Positions 7,776 to 17,417 of a stretch of 64,000 nt of DNA are shown one piece after another. The stretch spans positions 1-64,000 of the forward strand of contig JAFGHJ010000023.1 of assembly GCA_016930175.1 (NCBI GenBank), given 5' to 3'. Position 1 is the first letter of the stretch; each line of letters opens with the position of its first letter. The stretch comes from Caldifarciminota bacterium (GTDB lineage Bacteria; Hydrothermota; UBA3072). A model generated the notes under the pieces. That model had not been told where the DNA came from, made no database searches, and saw nothing but the letters and a program-made list of their open reading frames with translations. Both the position numbers and the translations under genes were made by a program.

Positions 7776-8708
7776 ATGATTGGAATTACTCTAGGAGATC
7801 CTGGGGGGGTTGGAATCGAGGTTACGCTTAAGGCGCTCTCCACTTATAGGAAGAATTTTACCGTTTTTGGCAATAAAAAAGCAATTAAGTATTACTCGCA
7901 AAAATTGAACCTTAAAATCCCTGCAGCAGTTAAAATAAAAGATATTAAGGGCGATTTTGATATAGGAAAGATTAGCGAAAAAAATGGCAGAATCGCTTAT
8001 AAGTCTATTATGGAGGCGATAAGAGCCGCAAAAAAGGGGTTGTGCAAAGGGATAGTTACAGCTCCCATAAATAAAAAAGCTCTTCATCTTGCCGGTTTTG
8101 ACTATCCGGGGCATACCGAAATATTCGCAGAGAAATTTTCCTGCAGGAATTTCGCAATGATGATGGTTTCACCTGAAATGAAGATAGTTTTCTTAACTAC
8201 GCATCTACCCTTATCATCTCTGCCATCGGTACTCACAAAAGAACTTATTATTGAAAAAGTAACCCTGGCAAGGAAATATCTAAAATATTATTGGAATTTG
8301 CGGGAGCCTTCTTTTGGAATTCTCGGGCTTAATCCTCATGCCGGAGACGAAGGCCTCTTTGGGGTAGAAGAAGAAGAAATAATAAAACCTGCTGTAAGAG
8401 AACTAAAAGACGAAGACTTTGATATAGAAGGTCCTTTTCCGGCTGACTCATACTGGAACTTCCAGAGTAAAGATTGTACAATCGCGTTATACCATGACCA
8501 GGGGATGATACCTTTCAAAATGAAGAGCTACGGAAAGGGTGTAAATGTTACATTAGGTTTACCTATTCCCCGGACTTCTCCGGATCATGGTACAGCTTTC
8601 GATATAGCCGGTAAAGGTGTTGCGAACCCAAACAGTATGAAGGAAGCTATCAAAATAGCTATTAAAATGGCAAATGTTGGGACTTCTGATACTGATATCA
8701 TATCTTAA
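7776..8708 (+). CDS. pdxA: 4-hydroxythreonine-4-phosphate dehydrogenase
   Basis: PdxA oxidises 4-phosphohydroxy-L-threonine in the DXP-dependent pathway to pyridoxal phosphate, using NAD and a divalent metal. The 310-residue protein starts with the hallmark GDPGGVGIE and has TAPINKKAL, a metal-binding GHTE, LNPHAGDEG, LYHDQGMIPFK and SPDHGTAFDIAGKG with the conserved metal-ligand histidines. Its length is close to the usual 320-330. The spacing to the previous gene is 58 bases, with only a weak ribosome site. The 3' end overlaps the sprA-like gene by 35 bases, an odd arrangement that embeds a cytosolic vitamin gene in an outer-membrane operon. Confidence 0.93.
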   Translation: MIGITLGDPGGVGIEVTLKALSTYRKNFTVFGNKKAIKYYSQKLNLKIPAAVKIKDIKGDFDIGKISEKNGRIAYKSIMEAIRAAKKGLCKGIVTAPINKKALHLAGFDYPGHTEIFAEKFSCRNFAMMMVSPEMKIVFLTTHLPLSSLPSVLTKELIIEKVTLARKYLKYYWNLREPSFGILGLNPHAGDEGLFGVEEEEIIKPAVRELKDEDFDIEGPFPADSYWNFQSKDCTIALYHDQGMIPFKMKSYGKGVNVTLGLPIPRTSPDHGTAFDIAGKGVANPNSMKEAIKIAIKMANVGTSDTDIIS

Positions 8709-11700
8709 TCTTTCCAATTTTCCTTCTAATATTTATTATAGGGAAGAAGTCTCTCAATCATCTTCTTTATCGGATGATTTTCTTATAGTCAATTATTTCT
8801 ATAACGGATATTTTTTGTATTTGGAACCGGGTAAAAGTCTTAGAGATTGGAGCGACGAGTCTTTTAATAATAACTTTAGGACGCTTCTTTCGGAAGAAAT
8901 ACTAAGCAGCGCAGATCAAACGAGAGTAAGTGCTAGAGACGGACTTATACCCGATATAGATCTTGATTTAAAGATGCCCAGAGGCCTTTCTTATATATTG
9001 GGAGAAGGCGGTAATATAAAAGTAGCAGGTTTTGAGGAAATAGATATGGAGGTGAAACAAAACAGACAGACTTCTGGCCGGCAAGGATCTCATTCTTTCT
9101 TTCCTCAAATTATACTCAAAGAAAGGCTTAAGGCAGATATAGACGGAACGGTAGGGGATAAATTACATATTGATATAGACCATGATTCAGAATTGTCCGA
9201 GCAGGATAACCTTATGAAAATTTGGTACGGCGGCGGAGTTGGTACGGGTACGGAAATTGAAGACGACATAATACAGGAATTAAATCTGGGTCATGTTGAA
9301 GAATCCGGTAGCGAAAAACTATTCGGAATAGCAACAAGGGGAAAAGTAGGTTCTACGTCATTTGTTTTAAGCGCGGGTAAGTTAGAAAGTGACGATGTCT
9401 CCGGAAGTGATGCCGTGAATATCAGCAGCAGCGTAAGGACCATTAATGAGAAAGATTATTTACGAGACGAATACTTTTATACCGGTTTGCCGCACACTTC
9501 CGATTCTTTAATAGAATACGGTCTCTTCGTGAGTTACAATGGTACGGTGAAACCTTCAACTTTAATTAAGTTTAATGGAGATACTATTGGAGATGTTTAT
9601 TTTTTAGGGCTTGTGGAAGTTGTGGACTATGAGTTAAGGGAATTTTTAATACCGGGAAAACCTTCTTTGCCTTATTTTCACATCTTAAATCCGTATAAGT
9701 TAAGTCAGAAAAGATTAGGTGTTTATTTGATTTATGCTGACTCAACAGGTAAAATAGATACGCTTGGAAAAATAATAAGAAATTCTGAAGATCCAACAAT
9801 AATAGATTCGCTTACTCTTTATCAATTGAAATCGATTAATCCTGCCCCCAAAGACCCCTCCTGGGACTACCAGATGCGGAATATATATTCCCTTGGGGCC
9901 AGGGACCCCTCGAGAGTTGAAATTGAAATCCATAAAATTGTTACAAGCGGGAATAACGTTATAACTAATAGTGAGGGAGTTGAGTATGCTCATCTTCTTG
10001 GAATTACAACGGAAGAAGGTGATGTAATATCGTCGCAAATACTCCGGGAGGAAGGTTGTCTTGTTTTCCCCGACAAGTTTCCTTTCTTAAATCCCGGATT
10101 GGGCGCAGATACGGTTCCGGAAATATACAGGGAGTTGCCTAGTTCTTCGAGTGGACCTTATGGTGAGAACTTCGGTATTGTAATTACAACGACATCATCC
10201 ACGTCAGGAAATTTCAGGCTGAAGAGCAGCGGAGAAATTATCGATGGCTCAGAAAAACTGATGGTAGATGGGGATGTTCTCGAGCGAGGTAAAGATTACG
10301 AAATAAATTACATTTCGGGGGATGTAGAACTGCTGAGAAGAGAAGAATTACCTCCCGATGCAAAAATAACTTATACTTTCAAGTCCAAGCCTTTCTTTTC
10401 TTTTGACTCAAAATACAAAGCCCGATTCAACGTTAAGTCAACTCCGATCGAAGATAGCAAGCTTGATTTTGATCTTGGTTTCCTTTCCCGTTCAAATAAA
10501 GGCGAATTTCACCCAAAAGTAGGAAGAGAACCTTCAAACATTACATTGGGTAAGGTTGATTTTGCTTTGAACAAAGAGCCGGAACTCTTAAGTCAAATTT
10601 TTGGCAAATTTCCTCTTGTTGATGAAGATAGTAAATCGCGCTTCGCAATAGATGGTTCCTATGGATTTTCTCTGCCAAACCCCGCAACAAACGGTAAGAG
10701 CTATCTGGATGATATGGAATCAGTCGGCGAACCAGTCGAGGTGAAAATATACGATGCGCAATCCTGGTATTACTGCAGTCAGCCGGATAGTTCTGTTAAT
10801 ATTAATGACCTTGCCAAATTGGATTGGTTTACTGATAGTTATTACCCCAGGAGTAAAATATTCTCCGAATACTCCTCTGCTTCCTATAGTGAAAACAGAA
10901 CCAGCTTAATGGTACTCTATTTCCGACCGGACAATAGAGATAACTGGGGTGGTATTATGCGAACCTATAATCCGGAGCAAAATTTCTCTCAGAAAAACTT
11001 TCTCGAAATCTGGATTCAAGCAGAAGAAGGGGAAATGATATTTGAGATGGGAGATAAGATGTCTGAGGATTTAATAAGATGGGGTAGGAGTTCTACTGGA
11101 GCTGATTCGATTATTCCTCCTAACGGGAAATGGGATTCGGAGGATAAAAATCTCGATGGCAAATCACAGCCGGGAGAGGACACGGGTCTCGACGGAATTA
11201 TTATGGAAGACGATAATTGGGTATATAATGCGGATTCTCTGGACGACGGTGTAGATGATTATGTTAGTCTTCCCGAGACTTTCGCTGATTCATTAAAGAT
11301 GCATAACAAAGAAGACAATGGCGGACTTCCTAATTCGGAAGACTTGAATGGAGATTATGCCTTCGAGACAAAGAATAGCTTCTTCAGGTATAGAATAGAC
11401 CTTTCTTCCAGTGAGTACTTAGCAAAAGAGGGATTAAACGGATGGAAAGTTTTTATTTTACCTCTTAAAGATTCGTTATCCTTCGAGAAAATAGGCGATC
11501 CTTCTTTTGAGAGTATTCTGTATGCAAGAATTTGGTTTCGAGGGATGGATAGGGATACACGAATTTCCATACAAAGGATACATATAGTGGGTAACAAGTG
11601 GCAGGATGAGGGGGTACGTCTTGTTTCAAACGGCGCTTTAAATCCATCCGGCGGTTATTTTAAAGCCGGTTACCAAAATACTCTTGAAGATGAAGATTAT

Positions 11701-14112
11701 GTTCCTCCGGTAGAGAGGATAAGAGAGCCCGGAAGCTATACCGAGCAAAAAGAGCAGTCTCTGGCATTGGAAATAGATTCCCTGCTCACGAATAATTATT
11801 GTGTCGTAGAAAATTATCTTGAATTACCTCCCCAGAGTGCTGGAAGGGGTTACGATTTTCGTTTATACGAAGCCTTGAACTTCTATACAAAGTATATAGG
11901 AGATACGAGCGATTCCGCCGAAGTTTTTTTTCGGCTTCTTACAGATTCTACAAATTATTACCAGTTTAAAACTTTTACCCATAAAGACAATTGGGATACG
12001 GTTGAAGTCGTTTTTGATAAATTTACAGAGTTAAAAATTAGTGGCGACACTGCATTGGGAGAATATTCTCTTAAAGGAAATCCGTCTCTTCAAAACATTG
12101 CGTTTTTACAGCTTGGTGTTATAAATCAAGCCACGGAAACACTTAAAGGAGAAGTTTTAATAGACGATATCATTCTTACAGGGGCAGACAGTAGAATGGG
12201 CAGTGATCTTGATTTAACAGTATCCACCAATGTGGGAGATCTTATAACCGGTATTTCCTACAACATTAATCGGAAATCCGCCAATTATAAGAGTCGTTTA
12301 GATGCTTTAAGAGAACTGGGAGACAGAGAAGTCGCATCTCATGGTTTCAGGATATCGGCGGATGCAGGTAAGTTTTTAAACACGGTAATTAACTTTCCTG
12401 TTTCTCTTAGTATACAAGAAAGTCATAAAGCTCCTATATATCAAGTGAATTCCGATGTTACTTTACAGCCGGAACAAGCAGATTCGCTTACACAGGAGGA
12501 ATATTCAAGGAATCTTATAGCCAGTATTTCAAGAAATTCTTCTTCGGATAATTGGTTTTTAAAACACACAATCGATAACTTAAAGTTGAGCGGTTCTTAT
12601 AGAGAAAGTAAAAGTTTGAATCCCTTAAAAGGTGCCGATACGACTCACAGCACAACAGGTTCGTTAAGTTACAACTTACCTCTACCCAAGCTGTCTCTTC
12701 CCGTTTTTTCCACAGAAACATCTTCATTGCTTCCCAAGGATATCGAGCTCAGAGCCGGCTATGAATACAGTGAAAGCGAAAAATACAATTACAAAGACAC
12801 TTTGTATGAAAAGATGAACGTGCCATTGGAAAAAGAGGTCACCGGTTATGCTGGTTTTACCTATGAACCGATAAGATGGATAGATGTAGATTATTCAATT
12901 AACGCCAGGAACGATCTCCGAGAAACAACCGGGAATATTTCTCTTGGCAACCTGGGTCAGGACGCTTCTCTGAAAGAAGAAATCAGCGCCACGCATCGGT
13001 CCAACCAATTTGGATTTAATAATATGAGTATAACTTATAGAACCGTTTTTAGCCAAAATCACGAGATCGAATACGCCAGAAGTCTCGGAGATTCTCTTGA
13101 TGTTCGTAAGTGCAGCCAGGAAAGAACCATCAGGATAACTGACGATTTGCAATGGAGTTCGATTTTCGGGAAGCTTCCTTTAATTTCAAGATTCTCTAAA
13201 AATCTGTCTCCTATCAAGTTTTCAGCTCATTTTACTAAGGATGGTTCCTTTGCTTATTTAAATTCCAAACCGAGTTCTAAATTTAGGTATGGGATGGAAG
13301 TTTTGCCGGATTTATCACTTTTTGAACGTATTGAAAAAACTGACGGAGGATATTACGACGAAATTTATTCATTATCTTCCGGATTTTCTTCTGCCATATT
13401 CAATCTAAGAACAGATTGGAGGATTTCTATCAATGCACCCGATGAACTTCAGATTGAGAATACGCAGACACCGTTAAAAACAATTCGACGTACCTTTCCT
13501 TTTCCCGATATAGATATTAACATACCTAATGTTCAAAAATATCTACCATTCTTGGGTAACTATATGCGGCGCGCAAGTATTTCGACCTCGATTAACAAAG
13601 AATTTTTATCCGTTAAAGGTGTTGGCAATAAAGAATTCTCTGAGGAAGAATCTTCACTAAGTTTTTCGCCCGGACTGGATATAGATTTAAAAAATGGACT
13701 TGGTTTAGGTATAACCTTTCAATATGGCAAAAGCGAAGATTACCCCGATTCAAAGCTTAATACTTTTGGTGAAACTAAAGGGTTTAGAGTAAAATGTGAT
13801 TACACCTTAAAACCTTCAAGCAAGGGATTTCCTTTACTTTTCTTCGGGAGAATTAAGTTCGATAAACCGGTAAATCTCAGCGCTACGTTTAATTTTAAAG
13901 ATAACTTTAGTGAGAGAACCGACAATTATGGAGAGAAGCATACTCTTGAAAGTAACCAGACCATGGAGTTTAACCTCAATGGAAATTATATGTTCTCCGA
14001 AATGGTTTCAGGAGGATTGTCAATAGATTTCAGAAACTACCGCAATAGGATGATAGAAAATATGTCTTCCACTTCCTATGGAGGCAGTTTTAACGTGAAG
14101 CTCAATTTCTAA
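8674..14112 (+). CDS. sprA: SprA/Sov-like type IX secretion translocon barrel
   Basis: This is a 1,812-residue protein with a signal-like start (MLGLLILISYLNL) inside the end of pdxA. It has repeated beta-rich segments ending in a typical barrel C-terminus (GGSFNVKLNF). SprA-like hallmarks include the SYLDDMESV phrase (near residue 680), related to the DDFEG motif of SprA, the acidic DGKSQPGEDTGLDG segment, and the long alternating pattern from about residue 1190 onward. SprA forms the 36-strand conducting pore of the type IX system in Bacteroidota, where it is about 2,300-2,500 residues, so this version is shorter. Other T9SS genes (PorK, L, M, N, V) are not in the window. It ends directly against the convergent pilQ stop with no spacer. 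Confidence 0.8.
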   Translation: MLGLLILISYLNLSNFPSNIYYREEVSQSSSLSDDFLIVNYFYNGYFLYLEPGKSLRDWSDESFNNNFRTLLSEEILSSADQTRVSARDGLIPDIDLDLKMPRGLSYILGEGGNIKVAGFEEIDMEVKQNRQTSGRQGSHSFFPQIILKERLKADIDGTVGDKLHIDIDHDSELSEQDNLMKIWYGGGVGTGTEIEDDIIQELNLGHVEESGSEKLFGIATRGKVGSTSFVLSAGKLESDDVSGSDAVNISSSVRTINEKDYLRDEYFYTGLPHTSDSLIEYGLFVSYNGTVKPSTLIKFNGDTIGDVYFLGLVEVVDYELREFLIPGKPSLPYFHILNPYKLSQKRLGVYLIYADSTGKIDTLGKIIRNSEDPTIIDSLTLYQLKSINPAPKDPSWDYQMRNIYSLGARDPSRVEIEIHKIVTSGNNVITNSEGVEYAHLLGITTEEGDVISSQILREEGCLVFPDKFPFLNPGLGADTVPEIYRELPSSSSGPYGENFGIVITTTSSTSGNFRLKSSGEIIDGSEKLMVDGDVLERGKDYEINYISGDVELLRREELPPDAKITYTFKSKPFFSFDSKYKARFNVKSTPIEDSKLDFDLGFLSRSNKGEFHPKVGREPSNITLGKVDFALNKEPELLSQIFGKFPLVDEDSKSRFAIDGSYGFSLPNPATNGKSYLDDMESVGEPVEVKIYDAQSWYYCSQPDSSVNINDLAKLDWFTDSYYPRSKIFSEYSSASYSENRTSLMVLYFRPDNRDNWGGIMRTYNPEQNFSQKNFLEIWIQAEEGEMIFEMGDKMSEDLIRWGRSSTGADSIIPPNGKWDSEDKNLDGKSQPGEDTGLDGIIMEDDNWVYNADSLDDGVDDYVSLPETFADSLKMHNKEDNGGLPNSEDLNGDYAFETKNSFFRYRIDLSSSEYLAKEGLNGWKVFILPLKDSLSFEKIGDPSFESILYARIWFRGMDRDTRISIQRIHIVGNKWQDEGVRLVSNGALNPSGGYFKAGYQNTLEDEDYVPPVERIREPGSYTEQKEQSLALEIDSLLTNNYCVVENYLELPPQSAGRGYDFRLYEALNFYTKYIGDTSDSAEVFFRLLTDSTNYYQFKTFTHKDNWDTVEVVFDKFTELKISGDTALGEYSLKGNPSLQNIAFLQLGVINQATETLKGEVLIDDIILTGADSRMGSDLDLTVSTNVGDLITGISYNINRKSANYKSRLDALRELGDREVASHGFRISADAGKFLNTVINFPVSLSIQESHKAPIYQVNSDVTLQPEQADSLTQEEYSRNLIASISRNSSSDNWFLKHTIDNLKLSGSYRESKSLNPLKGADTTHSTTGSLSYNLPLPKLSLPVFSTETSSLLPKDIELRAGYEYSESEKYNYKDTLYEKMNVPLEKEVTGYAGFTYEPIRWIDVDYSINARNDLRETTGNISLGNLGQDASLKEEISATHRSNQFGFNNMSITYRTVFSQNHEIEYARSLGDSLDVRKCSQERTIRITDDLQWSSIFGKLPLISRFSKNLSPIKFSAHFTKDGSFAYLNSKPSSKFRYGMEVLPDLSLFERIEKTDGGYYDEIYSLSSGFSSAIFNLRTDWRISINAPDELQIENTQTPLKTIRRTFPFPDIDINIPNVQKYLPFLGNYMRRASISTSINKEFLSVKGVGNKEFSEEESSLSFSPGLDIDLKNGLGLGITFQYGKSEDYPDSKLNTFGETKGFRVKCDYTLKPSSKGFPLLFFGRIKFDKPVNLSATFNFKDNFSERTDNYGEKHTLESNQTMEFNLNGNYMFSEMVSGGLSIDFRNYRNRMIENMSSTSYGGSFNVKLNF

Positions 14113-15729
14113 CTAAATATTACTTCCTAATTCGGTTTCAACTATGTGAGGAGTGATGAATATTAAAACTTCTCTTTTCCTTTCCTCACTTGCTGTATGG
14201 CCAAAAAGCAAGCCCAGGAGTGGGATATCTTTAAGAATTGGTATACCGGTTTTCGTCTCTGTGACTGTTTTAGTGAAAAACCCTCCTATCACCAGAGTTT
14301 GACCATTTTTCACAAGAGTCTCAGTTTGCGAACTGGTTTCGGTTATAACCTGATTGTCGCTTCCCGGGACAACATCGCTCATCTCTACTGAGATCTCCAT
14401 TGTAATGTCACCAACTGCATTTATATGAGGAGTTACTTTCAGTTCGATACCAGCCTGATACCACCTTGTTATAGGCTGACCATTAATGTCTAATGTGGTT
14501 ATAGCAAATCTCTTACCGCCAAATATGGTTGCTTCTTTGTTGTTTACTGTTGTAACTCTGGGATTTGAGGTAATGTCGAGTCTTTGATCCTGTTCCAGTG
14601 CCGAAAGTGTTGCAAGTAAGCTCCCCCAGTTTTGAACAGTAGAGACGTTTACAAAAGCGCCGGAGACAACATCTGGAATTTTGAGACTAACGTCTCCGTC
14701 AATATTAAATCTATCATTTCTAAGACCCAATACTTGCCACTCAAGCCCCAGTTCTCTTGCGGCTGTTCTGTCGATGTCTACTATCTTCGATGTTATAGCA
14801 ACCTGTAGAGTCTTTTTGTCAAGCGCTTTTATAAGGCTTTCTACTTCTTTTAACCTTAATTCTATGTCGCTCACGATAATAGCATTTGTCCGGATATCTT
14901 GATCTATACTTCCTCGTTTAGAAAGAAGAGTTTTCACGGCGCCCTGGATTTCAGCTGGTGTAGAAAACTCAAGCACGAAAATTTCTCTTTTTATGGGTTT
15001 TGACGTTTCAATATTTTCCTGTTCTTTAGCAAAAGTTTCCGGTCTCCCGACCCTAATCACTTCGTTCTCAATAATATATGTATATCCTTTTGTTTTTAGA
15101 ACCAGGTCTAGAGCTTCTTCCCACTCTATATTATCTAATTCGACCGTTATTGTGCCCCTTACCTCGTCGCCAATTATAATATTCATTCCGCTTGCCTGAG
15201 CTATTGACCGAAGAGTGGTTACGAGATCGGCGCCTTCCAACCTCATTGAAATTCTTTCCTGTGTTCCTTCCGCGTAGGTGTAACCGCTCTCTTCTTTACC
15301 TTCTTTTGCTGTTGTAGCTTTTCCCCCGGTGCTCCATGAGGCGAAGTCTTCGCTTTCCCCGGCAAATTTTAGTGAAATCGTATTCATGCTGGGGTTCGAA
15401 ATTTCATAGCCAAAATCGCCGGTTCTCTGGACGACTATTCTTGTGAGAGAAGCTGAAGAAATATATGATAGAGCTATACTCTCTACTCTTCCTCTATTGA
15501 TGTTCCATAAATTACCATCAAGCTTGCTTTTTGTCTGAAGTAGATCTATAACTATCTTATTGTCCATTGTAAAATCGGAACTGCTTGCATAATCGGTAAG
15601 GGTAAAAATGACTTCCGTTGTACCGTCGATATTTTTCACTTCGATATTTGTTAATTCTGGTTCACCTTCAGGATTGGCCAGAATAAAAAGAGGGAGCAAC
15701 AAAAACAATAAAAATATTCTTTTATACAT
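14113..15729 (-). CDS. pilQ: type IV pilus secretin
   Basis: PilQ forms the outer-membrane ring through which the type IV pilus passes. The 538-residue protein has a signal peptide, an AMIN domain at about residues 25-105, a secretin/TonB short N-terminal domain at about 155-225 (GMNIIIGDEVRGTITVELDN), an N1-type domain at about 230-300 and the secretin core at about 330-530. The core shows the VPGSDNQVITE region and the signature LVIGGFFTKTVTETKTGIPILKD-like stretch followed by LFITPHI-type residues. It is shorter than proteobacterial PilQ because only one AMIN domain is present. It is the last gene of pilMNOPQ, with an AGAGGTG ribosome site and three bases after pilP. Confidence 0.93.
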   Translation of the reverse strand: MYKRIFLLFLLLPLFILANPEGEPELTNIEVKNIDGTTEVIFTLTDYASSSDFTMDNKIVIDLLQTKSKLDGNLWNINRGRVESIALSYISSASLTRIVVQRTGDFGYEISNPSMNTISLKFAGESEDFASWSTGGKATTAKEGKEESGYTYAEGTQERISMRLEGADLVTTLRSIAQASGMNIIIGDEVRGTITVELDNIEWEEALDLVLKTKGYTYIIENEVIRVGRPETFAKEQENIETSKPIKREIFVLEFSTPAEIQGAVKTLLSKRGSIDQDIRTNAIIVSDIELRLKEVESLIKALDKKTLQVAITSKIVDIDRTAARELGLEWQVLGLRNDRFNIDGDVSLKIPDVVSGAFVNVSTVQNWGSLLATLSALEQDQRLDITSNPRVTTVNNKEATIFGGKRFAITTLDINGQPITRWYQAGIELKVTPHINAVGDITMEISVEMSDVVPGSDNQVITETSSQTETLVKNGQTLVIGGFFTKTVTETKTGIPILKDIPLLGLLFGHTASEERKREVLIFITPHIVETELGSNI

Positions 15730-15732
15730 AAA

Positions 15733-16296
15733 TCACCTCTCTTGTTTTTTTAACGATAAAGTTACTTTTGTCTGCTCTCCGAACTTTCTCAGTATAAAGC
15801 TAATCGAAGAATCAGTAACATTTAAAACCTTGCCTCCAACTACCATATCGCCTTCTTTAAGTACGAAACCTCGGTTTCCTTCTTTTACGATAGCAAGATA
15901 TTTGTCTTTGACCCAGATAATACCAGATAATTCAGCTAAATCGACATTCAACTTTGCTTCCTGTCCTTCAGAACCTGTAAGCAAAGGAGTAAATGGATCA
16001 CGATTGCCTCTATCCGTATAAAATGCCCTGACCCAGTTAAGAGCTTCGCCGATGTTTTCCAAGGAATCAATCATGGCACTATCAATTTCTTCTTCACTTT
16101 TTTCGTCATTCGCAGAAGTTATAAGATTGAAAATTTCAGCTTTTCCTGTGGGTGCTTTATTCTTTTCCGGAGAAAAAGACTTAACTGTTTTTGATAAAAT
16201 CTCATTGAAGATATTTCCCCCTTCTTCGCTACAACCCGATAGGATAAAAAAAGCAAAGAAAATTAAAATAATTTTAAAGGATAATTTATCCTTCAA
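15733..16296 (-). CDS. pilP: PilP-like type IV pilus assembly lipoprotein
   Basis: PilP is the inner-membrane lipoprotein that links PilNO to the PilQ secretin. The 187-residue protein has a lipoprotein signal ending FILSGC, a low-complexity linker, the PilP phrase NRDPFTPLL near residue 93, and a beta-sandwich with LSGIIWVKDKYLAIVKEG, GFVLKEGD and VGGKVLNVTDSSISF. The start is TTG, preceded by GGAGGG at good spacing, and overlaps pilO by 11 bases. Identification rests on the motif and the operon position as much as on similarity. Confidence 0.82.
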   Translation of the reverse strand: MKDKLSFKIILIFFAFFILSGCSEEGGNIFNEILSKTVKSFSPEKNKAPTGKAEIFNLITSANDEKSEEEIDSAMIDSLENIGEALNWVRAFYTDRGNRDPFTPLLTGSEGQEAKLNVDLAELSGIIWVKDKYLAIVKEGNRGFVLKEGDMVVGGKVLNVTDSSISFILRKFGEQTKVTLSLKKQER

Positions 16297-16840
16297 CTTT
16301 CCCTCCTTTTGTTACATAAGTCAACAAATTAAAAGAAGCCGAAATTTGAGGTTCCTCATCTTCTCCAGCCGAAACGGGATTCAACTTCAAGTTTCTCACG
16401 TTTACTATTCGCTCCATATTATTCAAATCAGCCATAAAGCTACCTATTTTATGGTAACTTCCCTGAACCTGCATTTCAATTCTTATTTCATCGTATTTGT
16501 CCTTCGAGGATCGGCCCAGGGGTTTGAGGTGTTTGATTTTCACCTCATTCTTTGAGCTCTGTTTGGTCAGGGTGGTAAGTAAAGTAGAGATGCTTGCTTC
16601 AGTCGGCAACATTTTTTTTGCCTGATTCCATTTAGCCGAGACAATCTTGAGCTTTCTCGCAGCCTCCTGTTTTCTCTTAACCACTGCGATTGTTTTGCTC
16701 AATTTGGTTTCTAATTCTTCGTATTCTTTTTCCTTAACAGCTATTTTTTCGCTCTTTTCTTTTATAACGGTAAAATACATGCCGCAAAAGATTAAAACAG
16801 CAAGGAATCCTATAATTATAGAAAACTTCATCCCTTTCAA
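16286..16840 (-). CDS. pilO: PilO-like type IV pilus assembly protein
   Basis: PilO pairs with PilN to form the inner-membrane alignment platform. The 184-residue protein has one N-terminal membrane segment (about residues 5-25), a coiled coil to about 70, and a ferredoxin-like fold with RIEMQVQGSYHKIGSFMADL, a typical PilO phrase. I keep the TTG at 16840 because GGAGG lies six bases upstream and the codon shares bases with the pilN stop. An ATG at 16831 is the alternative. Confidence 0.85.
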   Translation of the reverse strand: MKGMKFSIIIGFLAVLIFCGMYFTVIKEKSEKIAVKEKEYEELETKLSKTIAVVKRKQEAARKLKIVSAKWNQAKKMLPTEASISTLLTTLTKQSSKNEVKIKHLKPLGRSSKDKYDEIRIEMQVQGSYHKIGSFMADLNNMERIVNVRNLKLNPVSAGEDEEPQISASFNLLTYVTKGGKVEG

Positions 16841-17415
16841 TTTTTACCTCCGAGTATGCTACCTGACAATTGAAAACCTATAACAGAATGTTCTTTCTCC
16901 TCGGTTTCCTTAATCTCATCTAATTTAACGTCCTTAAAATAAGGGGAAGCATTTAAGTTATCCATAAGATTCGAAATCATATAATTAGAGAAGGTCTTCC
17001 CGTTTAATTTGAAGTTTTGATTGGTTTCCTCAAATAAAGTAAGCCACATATATTCCGGTTTCAGTTTATTTAATTCGTCCATTACATGAAAATATAGAGC
17101 CCGCCCCTCATTTAGACTCTGAACAAGAGTTACCCACTCTTTTAGTTCTGCCTGTTGTCTTTCTATATCTTCTACCATTTTTCTTTCTTTCTCAAGCTCT
17201 TTAAGCTGTTGTTGGGCATCTGCAATATCGCTATCAAGCTTTTTAAGCTTTAGGTCTTTCTGAAAGTTCAGAAAAAACACCCCTGCTATAGCAGCTCCCA
17301 ACAATAAAATCGAAAAAATCATATCGAATTTAGGAATGCGCAAAGATGGTTTTTTAAATTTGACTTCTCTTACTTTTTTCCTTTGTTCTTCAGGCACTAG
17401 ATTGATTTTTATCAT
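16837..17415 (-). CDS. pilN: PilN-like type IV pilus assembly protein
   Basis: PilN binds PilM in the cytoplasm through its N-terminal peptide and pairs with PilO in the periplasm. The 192-residue protein begins MIKINLVPEE, matching the conserved INLLP PilM-binding motif. It has a membrane segment at about residues 32-50, a coiled coil at about 55-95 and a periplasmic domain with LTLFEETNQNFKLNGKT. It lies two bases after the pilM stop and overlaps pilO by four. Confidence 0.9.
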   Translation of the reverse strand: MIKINLVPEEQRKKVREVKFKKPSLRIPKFDMIFSILLLGAAIAGVFFLNFQKDLKLKKLDSDIADAQQQLKELEKERKMVEDIERQQAELKEWVTLVQSLNEGRALYFHVMDELNKLKPEYMWLTLFEETNQNFKLNGKTFSNYMISNLMDNLNASPYFKDVKLDEIKETEEKEHSVIGFQLSGSILGGKN

Positions 17416-17417
17416 GA

